Below, in pieces: positions 47,817 to 55,693 of a stretch of 64,000 nt of DNA; position 1 is the first letter of the stretch, and the number at the start of each line of letters is the position of its first letter. Below the pieces are notes generated by a model that saw only the letters and a list, made by a program, of their open reading frames with translations, searched no databases and was not told the origin of the DNA. The translations under genes and the position numbers were made by a program. The stretch is from positions 1-64,000 of the forward strand of contig JAZUGF010000068.1 in the NCBI GenBank assembly GCA_045641065.1, given 5' to 3'. The DNA is from UBA1723 sp045641065 (GTDB lineage: Bacteria; Bacteroidota; Bacteroidia; Bacteroidales; Paludibacteraceae).

Positions 47817-48560
47817 TTAATAGTCGTCGCTTGCTGGAAGTGCGTCAAGAGCGGCCTGAGCACTTTGTGTGTCCACTGGCTCGTCCTTAGTCACTCGTCC
47901 GTCACGAAGCATCACCACTCTTGATGTGAATGCTGCGATGTCTGGCTCGTGTGTTACGAAGGCGATAGTCTTTCCTGCTTCGTTAAGTCGCTGGAAAAGA
48001 CTCATGATCTCGTAGGATGTACGGGTATCAAGGTTACCAGTCGCCTCGTCGGCAAGAATGATCACGGGATCGTTGACGATAGCGCGTGCGATTGCCACAC
48101 GTTGCTGCTGACCTCCTGACATCTGGCTTGGCAGGTGATACATTCTCTCTTCCAAACCTACAAGACGAAGAGCTTCTTCGGCTCTCTCCCTACGTTCTTT
48201 GGCGTTGACATCGGGATTATAAAGCAATGGTAGCTCCACCTGCTCGATAGCCGCAGTACGTGGAAGAAGATTGTAGCTCTGGAATACAAAACCGATCTTC
48301 TTGTTGCGAATCTCCGACAATTTATCGTTGGAGAATTTCGACACTTCGATCTCATCGATGTAATATTCTCCCGACGTAGGTTTGTCCAAGCAACCAAGGA
48401 TATTCAGCATCGTACTCTTTCCGCTACCGCTGGTACCCATGATCGCCACGAATTCGCTTGCTTGTATTTCGAACGACACTCCACGCAAAGCTCGCACCGT
48501 CTCACTTCCAACGATGAAGTTACGCTTGAGATCGTTGATTCTTATTATGGAATCTGCCAT
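47817..48560 (-). CDS. MacB/LolD-type ABC transporter ATP-binding protein
   Basis: The 247-residue ATPase has Walker A GTSGSGKST near residues 42-50, the signature MSGGQQQRVAIARA near 143-156 and Walker B VIILADEATGNLD near 163-175. The full set of motifs and the LGCLDKPTSGEY sequence match the MacB/LolD group. It energises the permease 17 bases downstream, and its start is 7 bases after the adaptor stop. Confidence 0.94.
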   Translation of the reverse strand: MADSIIRINDLKRNFIVGSETVRALRGVSFEIQASEFVAIMGTSGSGKSTMLNILGCLDKPTSGEYYIDEIEVSKFSNDKLSEIRNKKIGFVFQSYNLLPRTAAIEQVELPLLYNPDVNAKERRERAEEALRLVGLEERMYHLPSQMSGGQQQRVAIARAIVNDPVIILADEATGNLDTRTSYEIMSLFQRLNEAGKTIAFVTHEPDIAAFTSRVVMLRDGRVTKDEPVDTQSAQAALDALPASDDY

Positions 48561-48567
48561 ACTTTTT

Positions 48568-49830
48568 TTATTTCATCATTCTTCTACTTCCGCGTGGAGG
48601 CTGAGGAGTCAATGGATTGTTGGATGGACCACCTTTTGCCTTCTTTACTTTCTCGCCTACCTGAGCAGCGATAATTACTGTGTCGCCGACTGAAAGTCCG
48701 TCTTTGACGATTGCGTTCACACCGTCATTTACTCCTGTCTCAATGAAACGAGGTCTGATTGACTTGCCGTTCTTGATCCATACTTTCTGACCGTTCTGTC
48801 TCATAGCCTCTCTCTTCTCACGATTTGGACGCTCGCCTTTCTCTCCGTCGACACCTTCTGGATGTCTACCTTCTCTCATGCCATCCTTTGAAGGTCTCTC
48901 TGGCTTACCGATAGCCTCAAATACCTCTTCTGATGGGTTGAAAGTCATTGCAGATACAGGGACAAGCATGCCGCTCTGTGATGCAGTGAAGATAGTGACG
49001 CTTGCAGTCATACCAGGGAATAGTTTCTCCTCTGGGTTCTCTGCTTTTACGATTACTGTATAAGTAACGACGTTGCTAGTCACCTTTGGCTCAAGACGGA
49101 TCTCCTGAACCTCTCCGTTGAATGTCTCGCCCATGTATGAGTCGACAGTAAACTCAACCTTCTGTCCAACCTTCACCTGGCCTATGTCAGCCTCGTCGAT
49201 ATTGGCCTCTACTGTCATGCTCTTAAGATCTTTTGCAATGATGAACAATGTAGGAGTAGAGAATGAAGATGCTACTGTCTGTCCCTGCTCAACCTGTTTA
49301 GCAAGAATCACACCGTCGATTGGCGACGTGATGACTGCGTATCCAAGGTTCACCTGAGCCTCACGCACATTAGTGTTGGCGTTGTTCAATGTGTTCTGAG
49401 CCTGGATGTAAGTGTTAGTTGCCTCGTCATACGACTGCTGAGTGGCTGCACCTGCCTCGAACAATGCCTTTGTACGGTTGTAGTTCTGTGTGGCAAGGTT
49501 CAATGTGCTCTCTGCGCTCGACTTTTGTGATTTAGCCTGCTGCAAACGCTCAAGCAATGTCGACTTGTCCAACTCAGCCAACACCTGACCTTTTTTCACC
49601 TTTGAATTGTAAGTCACGTAAAGTTTCTCCACTTTACCTGACACCTGTGTTCCGACCTCGACCTTGTCCGCTGGTTGAAGATAACCAGTGGCAGATACCG
49701 ATTTAGAAATCGTTCCTTCCTCGATCACTTGAGTCTTGAAAGAGACCTCTTTCTTTGACGGCCACAAGAAGTATAGCAACAGTCCTATGACCAATGCTAT
49801 CGCAATGCCTATGCCTATTTTCTTTGCCAT
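48568..49830 (-). CDS. MacA-type periplasmic adaptor protein
   Basis: The 420-residue membrane fusion protein has one N-terminal helix (IGIAIALVIGLLLYFLW), a biotinyl-lipoyl-like domain split around a long coiled-coil hairpin (~95-160) and a beta-barrel domain. An unusual basic, low-complexity loop of about 45 residues (~310-355: KPERPSKDGMREGRHPEGV) interrupts the membrane-proximal part. It joins the inner-membrane ABC unit to TolC. It lies 18 bases after the tolC-type gene. Confidence 0.9.
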   Translation of the reverse strand: MAKKIGIGIAIALVIGLLLYFLWPSKKEVSFKTQVIEEGTISKSVSATGYLQPADKVEVGTQVSGKVEKLYVTYNSKVKKGQVLAELDKSTLLERLQQAKSQKSSAESTLNLATQNYNRTKALFEAGAATQQSYDEATNTYIQAQNTLNNANTNVREAQVNLGYAVITSPIDGVILAKQVEQGQTVASSFSTPTLFIIAKDLKSMTVEANIDEADIGQVKVGQKVEFTVDSYMGETFNGEVQEIRLEPKVTSNVVTYTVIVKAENPEEKLFPGMTASVTIFTASQSGMLVPVSAMTFNPSEEVFEAIGKPERPSKDGMREGRHPEGVDGEKGERPNREKREAMRQNGQKVWIKNGKSIRPRFIETGVNDGVNAIVKDGLSVGDTVIIAAQVGEKVKKAKGGPSNNPLTPQPPRGSRRMMK

Positions 49831-49848
49831 TGTATTTTGTTTTATTTT

Positions 49849-51189
49849 TTACTTATTGATACGTACAGCCTCATACTTGATTGGATAGTCCATGTAGACA
49901 TCCAAAATCTTACGCTCGAGGATGAAAGAATACTTGCTTCTTACATAGTCTGTAAGATAGTTAATATAGTTGTTCTGCTGCTGCAATAGATCCACACTCG
50001 TTATTGTTCCGTATTTGAACTTCATATTGTATGCATCATATACAGCCTTGTATGCTTTTGCTCGTTTTTCATTTACAGTGTACTGACGGTATGCTAGCTC
50101 AACATTTGCATGCTCCACTGCTACTGTCTGGCGAAGCTTCAATTCTGCTTCCTGTAAATCAATCTCCGACATTTTTGTCTGGATCTCATTCATCTTTAAA
50201 GATGTCTTTGTCTTTCCCTTATCGTAGATTGGAACTGACATTGAAATTCCAACACTCTGACTGAATCGATCTACAAGCTGATTGCCGAAATCGTTAAACT
50301 TGCTGTGTCCAGTGCTCATTCCAGCACTCGCTGAGATAGTAGGACGTCTGCCTGCACGAGTAATTTCCTCATTAATTCTTGCAACTTCGATATTCGACTT
50401 TGCCAAAATGATATCAGGATAAGTGTCAAGTGTACGCTGAATAGCAGTCTCGACGCTTGGCATTGCTGCTAAAGCGGCCATATCTGTTGTGTCTGGGTAG
50501 ACAAGTGTCAATTCAGCATCTGGATCCATAGAAAGTGCAAGCTTTAGGTTTAGCAATGCATTGTCACGGTTGATCTGACTGCTCTGAAGGTTACACTCGT
50601 CGTTGGCTTTCTGTGCCTGAAGGATAAGGTAGTCGCTCTCCAAAATAGTTCCGACCTTGAATTTTTCTTCTCCCTGACGTAGCTGCTCCTCACTAGTTTC
50701 CATGATAATCTTCTGATAGCGTAGCAACTCTTCCGCAGATAGTGCACTTAGGAAATTCTGAAGAATCTTGATGATTAAGTTGTGGTCGTATTGGTCTGTG
50801 CGTGTTACTGCCTCATTTGCTTCAATACGGCTCTTTTCGATATTGTTCTTTATCGCACGTCCTTGATAGAGTGTGATTCCGGCATTGACTCCTATGTTTC
50901 CTCCAATATTGATGTCGCTATTACGGCCTGAGTGTGAAACAGATTCTGATACTGATCCACTGACTTGTGGCTTACGATTGTTTTTAGCCTGTTCGTAGGA
51001 ATATTCGCTGACCTTCTCCGATAGCTTCATGTTCTGTCGCTCAAGACTGTTGCCAAAAGCATATTCAATACATTGCTCAAGAGTAAGGTTGTATCGCTCG
51101 TTTTGTGATGCTACATCGCCCTCTGTCTGCGAGAAACCTGCACAGCAAAACAGGGATGCAGTTATCAGTGTTAGTATTTTTTTCTTCAT
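49849..51189 (-). CDS. TolC-family outer membrane channel
   Basis: The 446-residue protein has a signal peptide and two tandem OEP repeats. Typical features are YNLTLEQCIEYAFGNSLERQ after the signal and VPIYDKGKTKTSLKMNEI in the second half. TolC proteins form trimeric channels with a long periplasmic helical barrel. It heads the efflux operon (tolC-type, macA-type, ATPase, permease), with a consensus -7 box at 51212 just upstream. Confidence 0.92.
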   Translation of the reverse strand: MKKKILTLITASLFCCAGFSQTEGDVASQNERYNLTLEQCIEYAFGNSLERQNMKLSEKVSEYSYEQAKNNRKPQVSGSVSESVSHSGRNSDINIGGNIGVNAGITLYQGRAIKNNIEKSRIEANEAVTRTDQYDHNLIIKILQNFLSALSAEELLRYQKIIMETSEEQLRQGEEKFKVGTILESDYLILQAQKANDECNLQSSQINRDNALLNLKLALSMDPDAELTLVYPDTTDMAALAAMPSVETAIQRTLDTYPDIILAKSNIEVARINEEITRAGRRPTISASAGMSTGHSKFNDFGNQLVDRFSQSVGISMSVPIYDKGKTKTSLKMNEIQTKMSEIDLQEAELKLRQTVAVEHANVELAYRQYTVNEKRAKAYKAVYDAYNMKFKYGTITSVDLLQQQNNYINYLTDYVRSKYSFILERKILDVYMDYPIKYEAVRINK

Positions 51190-51211
51190 ATATAATGCTA
51201 TTATGATTTTG

Positions 51212-51219
51212 CAAATATA
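51212..51219 (-). promoter_or_regulatory. -7 box for the efflux operon
   Basis: Minus-strand TATATTTG is an exact match 23 bases upstream of the start codon, with TTTTG further upstream. Confidence 0.6.
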
Positions 51220-51337
51220 TCAAAATTGTTGAATTTCTTATTATATAGGAAAATAAAATGCACGGCATTAGTGCTTTTTTGTCACGTTAGATTGTTCTAA
51301 AAGTAATGAGTTTTAATGCGTACAATAAAAATTATAC

Positions 51338-51345
51338 TAAATTTG
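51338..51345 (+). promoter_or_regulatory. -7 box for the A-T-R enzyme
   Basis: TAAATTTG is an exact TAnnTTTG match, 53 bases before the start codon. Confidence 0.55.
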
Positions 51346-51397
51346 CCAAAAGAGACTTATAATTATACATTAGGGCTAAATAAATATACGCGAAAAT

Positions 51398-54334
51398 ATG
51401 GCGGCAGACTTTACTACCTTGAAGGAATTTGTTGAATTTCTTGACAAAAATTATTCTAAAATAGATGCTTATAGATTTCTTGTAGACGATAATGTTGAAA
51501 GCAGAACTTACAATCAATTGAAAAATGATTCCTATGCTTTGGCAAGTTACTTTGTCAACAAGGGTTATAATCATAAACATATTGCGATTCTTGGTGGCAC
51601 AAGCTACGAGTGGGTTGTCTCTTTCTTTGCTGTGGGAATGAGTGGCAATGTAGTGATTCCTATAGATAAGATGCTTTCTGAGAAGGAGATGCTTTTCCTT
51701 TTTGAAAAAGGCGACGTGGATTGCATACTTTATAGTAGTGATTACACTCGTGTCGCTGAACACGGTAAAGAATCCGTGGTGAGTGTGAAGGAGATTGTTG
51801 GTCTTTCTTCTGACACATTTAAGAGTGCTCTTAAAACAGCCCATGTCGAAATGCCTCAAACTAATCCCGATGAGATGGTTGAGATTCTGTTTACTTCCGG
51901 CACTACAGGAACAAGCAAGGGAGTTATGCTGTCTCAAACCAATATTGTCGTCAACTTGAAAGATGTCATACGAATGAATTATGGCTCGAATTTGAAGAAT
52001 GGAATGAGAGTTTTGAGCGTTCTCCCAATTCATCATACATTTGAGCTTACCGTTGATAATCTTGGAGTGTTAGGTAATGGTGGGACTATATGTATTAACG
52101 ACAAACTTGAGAATATCGTAAAGAACTTGAATGTTTTCAAGCCATCCATGATTTTGATTGTTCCTGCTATTGCTGAGGCTTTCTATAAGAAAATTCAGGA
52201 GGGTCTTAATGATCCTGCAATGCAGAAAAAACTGAAGCTTGGTCGCAAGGTTGTGAAGGCGACAAAGGCTTTGGGTATGGATACGCGTAGAAAGATTTTC
52301 AAATCTGTATTGAATAAATTCGGTGGCGAGTTGACAAACGTCGTTGTTGGTGGTGCTGCACTACGTCCTGAGATCTGTAACTGCTTCAAGGAGTTTGGAA
52401 TCAATGTTTACCAAGGTTATGGCTTGACTGAGTGTGCACCGTTAGTCGCTGCCAACTATCCAGGTATGGATAGGGTCGGATCTGTAGGTCAACCAGTTTC
52501 TTATATGGAGGTGAAGATTGAGAACGACGAGATCTTGACTCGTGGAGCAGGTTTGATGCTTGGTTACTACAAGAGCCAGGAGCAGACTGACGAGGTGATC
52601 AAAGATGGTTGGTTCCATACTGGAGATTTAGGTTATCTCGACGAGGATGGATTCCTTTACATCACAGGCCGTTGCAAGAGCCTAATCATCCTTGACAATG
52701 GTAAGAATATCTACCCAGAGGAGTTGGAAGAAAAACTTTTGACTATTGACGGAGTGAAGGATGCATTCGTCTATGGTGATAAGGGTAGAATTTGTGCTTT
52801 AATCCTTCCTTTCGATAAGGAGAAGAAGAGAGATATTGAGAATGAGGTCAAGAAGATCAATGAGATGCTTCCTACATATAAGAAGATCACTTTTGTAAGT
52901 TTCTCAAATAAAGAGTTCCCTAAGACAACAACTTTGAAGATCAAGCGACACGAGTTGCTTAAGACTATCCAGAATCAATCAGTCGACGAGGAGGTTAAAT
53001 ACGTTGCCCCTAACACACCTACAGAGAAGCGTGTAGCTGAGGAGTTTGAGCAGATCTTGACTCAGAAGGTTGGTTTGCTTGATGATTTCTTTGAGTTGGG
53101 TGGAGATTCACTAAGTGCATTTGAGTTGGCTGCCAACCTTGGCATCACTGCTCAGGATGTTTATGAATATCCAACAGCTCAGACTCTTGCCAAGTTCATC
53201 GACGACAGCGATGAAACTGTAGAGGACGAGTCAGATGTGGATGTCAACGCACTAATTGCTAAGGATGCTAATGTTGAGGTGAATAACCCACACAAGTGTA
53301 TCTTCATTACAGGTGCTACTGGTTACTTGGGAGCACATGTGATGCGTGAACTCTTGAAGATGAATCAGAACGTTGTCGCACTTGTTAGAGATGAGGAACG
53401 TTTGAAGAAGACATTGAAACGATACTTCCCTAAAGATTGTGACTCGTTCAAGTACCGTGCTGTTAAGGGAAATATTGAAGAAAAGCATTTTGGTATCGAC
53501 GACGCTACTTATGCCTCACTTGTTAAAGAGGTCGATACTGTGGTTCATATTGCTGCCAATGTTCACCATGCCGGACACTATGCTGATTTTGAGCGTACAA
53601 ATGTGACAGGTACAAAGAATGCTATTGAGTTTGCCAAGGATGCCAACGCAATTCTTCACCACACATCAACAGCATCGGTATGTGGAGTAGGTACCGTCGC
53701 TATTCCAAAGACAGACAAACCATTTGATGAGTTCGTTTTGAATATCGGACAGAAGTATGTTCAGAATGTCTACATTCATTCTAAATATAAGGCAGAGGAG
53801 ACCGTTTTGGTGGAGAGAGCAAACGGTTTGAAAGCAAATATCTATCGAATCGGAAACTTGACTTGGAGAAAATCAGATGGTTTGTTCCAGAAGAACGCAG
53901 AGGAAAACGGATTCATCGGACGCTCAAGAGGTTTGTTCAAGGCAAAAATGTATACACCAGAGTTGGCTGAATATCCAATGGATTTCACTGCCGTCGACGA
54001 GTGTGCTCAGGCTTATGCGAAATTGGTTTTACACAATAGAGCGAACAACATCTATCAGTTGTATAATCCATACGACTACACTATCCAGCAGCTTTCGAAG
54101 AAGATGTTCCAGAAGTTCAAATGCGTCTCAAAGAAAGAGTTTGACAAATTCTTGAAGGATAGTATTCAGGATAAAGATTTGGCTATATTATCATTCTATA
54201 GTTCAATCGCGTCGAAATCAAGAAATGTTCCTTTGAAGAATGAGTTCACATGTGAGACATTGAAGTCGTTAGGATTCAAATGGTCGACGATTGGATTCTT
54301 CTACTTGAGACACTTTAGAAAGTTTATGAAATAA
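51398..54334 (+). CDS. Adenylation-carrier-thioester reductase enzyme (CAR-like)
   Basis: The single 978-residue chain has three domains. Residues ~1-530 are an AMP-forming acyl/aminoacyl activation domain, with FTSGTTGTSKGV (~165-176), GYGLTECAP and the C-terminal Lys in TTLKIKRHEL. Residues ~545-610 are a carrier domain with LGGDSLS and the phosphopantetheine Ser571. Residues ~635-978 are a NAD(P)-dependent reductase (TGATGYLGAHV at ~638-648, YIHSK catalytic pair). It is expected to activate a carboxylic acid and release it as aldehyde or alcohol, as carboxylic acid reductases do. It stands alone, and a phosphopantetheinyl transferase is not seen nearby. Confidence 0.9.
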   Translation: MAADFTTLKEFVEFLDKNYSKIDAYRFLVDDNVESRTYNQLKNDSYALASYFVNKGYNHKHIAILGGTSYEWVVSFFAVGMSGNVVIPIDKMLSEKEMLFLFEKGDVDCILYSSDYTRVAEHGKESVVSVKEIVGLSSDTFKSALKTAHVEMPQTNPDEMVEILFTSGTTGTSKGVMLSQTNIVVNLKDVIRMNYGSNLKNGMRVLSVLPIHHTFELTVDNLGVLGNGGTICINDKLENIVKNLNVFKPSMILIVPAIAEAFYKKIQEGLNDPAMQKKLKLGRKVVKATKALGMDTRRKIFKSVLNKFGGELTNVVVGGAALRPEICNCFKEFGINVYQGYGLTECAPLVAANYPGMDRVGSVGQPVSYMEVKIENDEILTRGAGLMLGYYKSQEQTDEVIKDGWFHTGDLGYLDEDGFLYITGRCKSLIILDNGKNIYPEELEEKLLTIDGVKDAFVYGDKGRICALILPFDKEKKRDIENEVKKINEMLPTYKKITFVSFSNKEFPKTTTLKIKRHELLKTIQNQSVDEEVKYVAPNTPTEKRVAEEFEQILTQKVGLLDDFFELGGDSLSAFELAANLGITAQDVYEYPTAQTLAKFIDDSDETVEDESDVDVNALIAKDANVEVNNPHKCIFITGATGYLGAHVMRELLKMNQNVVALVRDEERLKKTLKRYFPKDCDSFKYRAVKGNIEEKHFGIDDATYASLVKEVDTVVHIAANVHHAGHYADFERTNVTGTKNAIEFAKDANAILHHTSTASVCGVGTVAIPKTDKPFDEFVLNIGQKYVQNVYIHSKYKAEETVLVERANGLKANIYRIGNLTWRKSDGLFQKNAEENGFIGRSRGLFKAKMYTPELAEYPMDFTAVDECAQAYAKLVLHNRANNIYQLYNPYDYTIQQLSKKMFQKFKCVSKKEFDKFLKDSIQDKDLAILSFYSSIASKSRNVPLKNEFTCETLKSLGFKWSTIGFFYLRHFRKFMK

Positions 54335-54337
54335 TAC

Positions 54338-54364
54338 AAAGGGCAATCCATTGGGTTGCCCTTT
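54338..54364. terminator. Bidirectional terminator between convergent genes
   Basis: AAAGGGCAATCC (54338-54349) pairs with GGGTTGCCCTTT (54353-54364) around ATT, with one G-U pair. It fills the 30-base gap completely. Confidence 0.88.
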
Positions 54365-55651
54365 TTAATATTCATATAAATCAGCAACTTGAGAATTGCT
54401 GCGTCTATTCTTTCTCTTTAGAATTCTCTTTCTCATGCGTGGTTTGTGATGTTTGTAGGCTCTGAATCCATAGCACGTGCCTGCTCTTATGACTGTGTCG
54501 CTGAGTTTAATAGGAGAATTGATAATGTTGTTGTAGTTTATAGATCCGAAAAGACTTATCAGGTGATGCTCACGTTGCCAGATCCAACTTGCTCTAGCTA
54601 CAGCACCCCAATGGAAATATGGGTCATGGTCACTGTAAATATTAGGCTTCGGATTTACTTCCGACTCTTTATATAATGTGATATATGGTAATGCCGAGAC
54701 GTGTAAAAGAGTCTTTTTCTTTGTTACGAAATTGTGGGCATAGCCTGCGTTTAGATTAATACTGATATAGGTGATTTCTGTTGGAAATGTCAACTTCTCG
54801 CAAGATACTATGTGAGACCATTCTGTTTTTGGGGAATGAAGGTAATATGTTAATGCAGATAACCCAAATAGTGGGCTGCCTGCACTTTTCTCCTGCCTCA
54901 TACTATGTGAAAATGCTGCATTGTAGGAGAATTTACGATACAACGGTGCGTAGTAACTGTTTATATAAATGCGGAAGTTACTTATGCTTGAACTGGAGAT
55001 GTCTGTGTGGCTGTTGTTGAAATTTAGGTTGTTTCCACGTGTTTGGTTTGCACCTAATTCAATGCCCCAAGCGTCTCCGTAATAGCTGAAACTTAAATCA
55101 ATATTCTGTTGTGTACTCTTTCCAAAGGATTTAAGGTCCAGACTTCCTCCCAATCCAAAATTACGATATCCAACCCATATTCCAATTTTAGATATTTGTT
55201 CGGATGAGATTGTACAATAGTTTGGTAATGTATCTGCGATTGGACTCCATCTGAAATTAGACTGGCTATTGAATGTGTTGAAGTCGACTTTGACTTGCAG
55301 ACCATAGTCGTTGGTTGTAATATAGTTAGTGTCAACCGACGTCTTCAACAAACGAGTGATCACTCTGTCTACCCAATTTTTCTCTTCCTCATATTCTGTG
55401 ACATAGATATACTCTTCGCCCGGATGCAGACTGTCTATATAAATATAACTGTCGTTGTCTCTTTCGTGTTCAATCAAGATGATGTTGGAGGAGGTCGAGT
55501 CTACATAAATAATAGTTGTGTCAGCCTTATTTGTATAATCCTCATTTTCGTCATAGTTAGTGTCAACACTTACCTGAGCCATTCCGAAAATAGGAACGAC
55601 TAAGATAAGGACAAGAAAAATAAGACGACTCAACTTCATAAATTGCCGCAA
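54365..55651 (-). CDS. Putative outer-membrane beta-barrel protein (DUF4421-like)
   Basis: A signal peptide (cleavage near FGMAQ) is followed by an acidic linker and SVDTNYITTNDYGLQVKVD, the opening that I associate with DUF4421. Amphipathic strands follow to the end, including IGIWVGYRNFGLGGSLDL, each ending in aromatic residues, as in outer-membrane barrels. The basic tail after ~400 (MRKRILKRKNRRSN) is unusual for a barrel, which normally ends in an aromatic strand. Function unknown. Met5 is an alternative start. Confidence 0.6.
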   Translation of the reverse strand: MRQFMKLSRLIFLVLILVVPIFGMAQVSVDTNYDENEDYTNKADTTIIYVDSTSSNIILIEHERDNDSYIYIDSLHPGEEYIYVTEYEEEKNWVDRVITRLLKTSVDTNYITTNDYGLQVKVDFNTFNSQSNFRWSPIADTLPNYCTISSEQISKIGIWVGYRNFGLGGSLDLKSFGKSTQQNIDLSFSYYGDAWGIELGANQTRGNNLNFNNSHTDISSSSISNFRIYINSYYAPLYRKFSYNAAFSHSMRQEKSAGSPLFGLSALTYYLHSPKTEWSHIVSCEKLTFPTEITYISINLNAGYAHNFVTKKKTLLHVSALPYITLYKESEVNPKPNIYSDHDPYFHWGAVARASWIWQREHHLISLFGSINYNNIINSPIKLSDTVIRAGTCYGFRAYKHHKPRMRKRILKRKNRRSNSQVADLYEY

Positions 55652-55660
55652 TAATTATAG

Positions 55661-55684
55661 AGAGACGTGGAATGCCGCGTCTCT
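55661..55684. repeat. REP-like palindrome
   Basis: AGAGACG and CGTCTCT (followed by AC) pair with an inner GG/CC, at the gap between the barrel and MscS genes. It belongs to the GAGACG/CGTCTCTAC family. Confidence 0.65.
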
Positions 55685-55693
55685 ACAAAATCA

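Noticed and set aside
51332..52036. Minus-strand frame of 234 residues over the A-T-R gene start
   Set aside because: It overlaps the conserved adenylation domain on the other strand, and its product has no recognisable domain.
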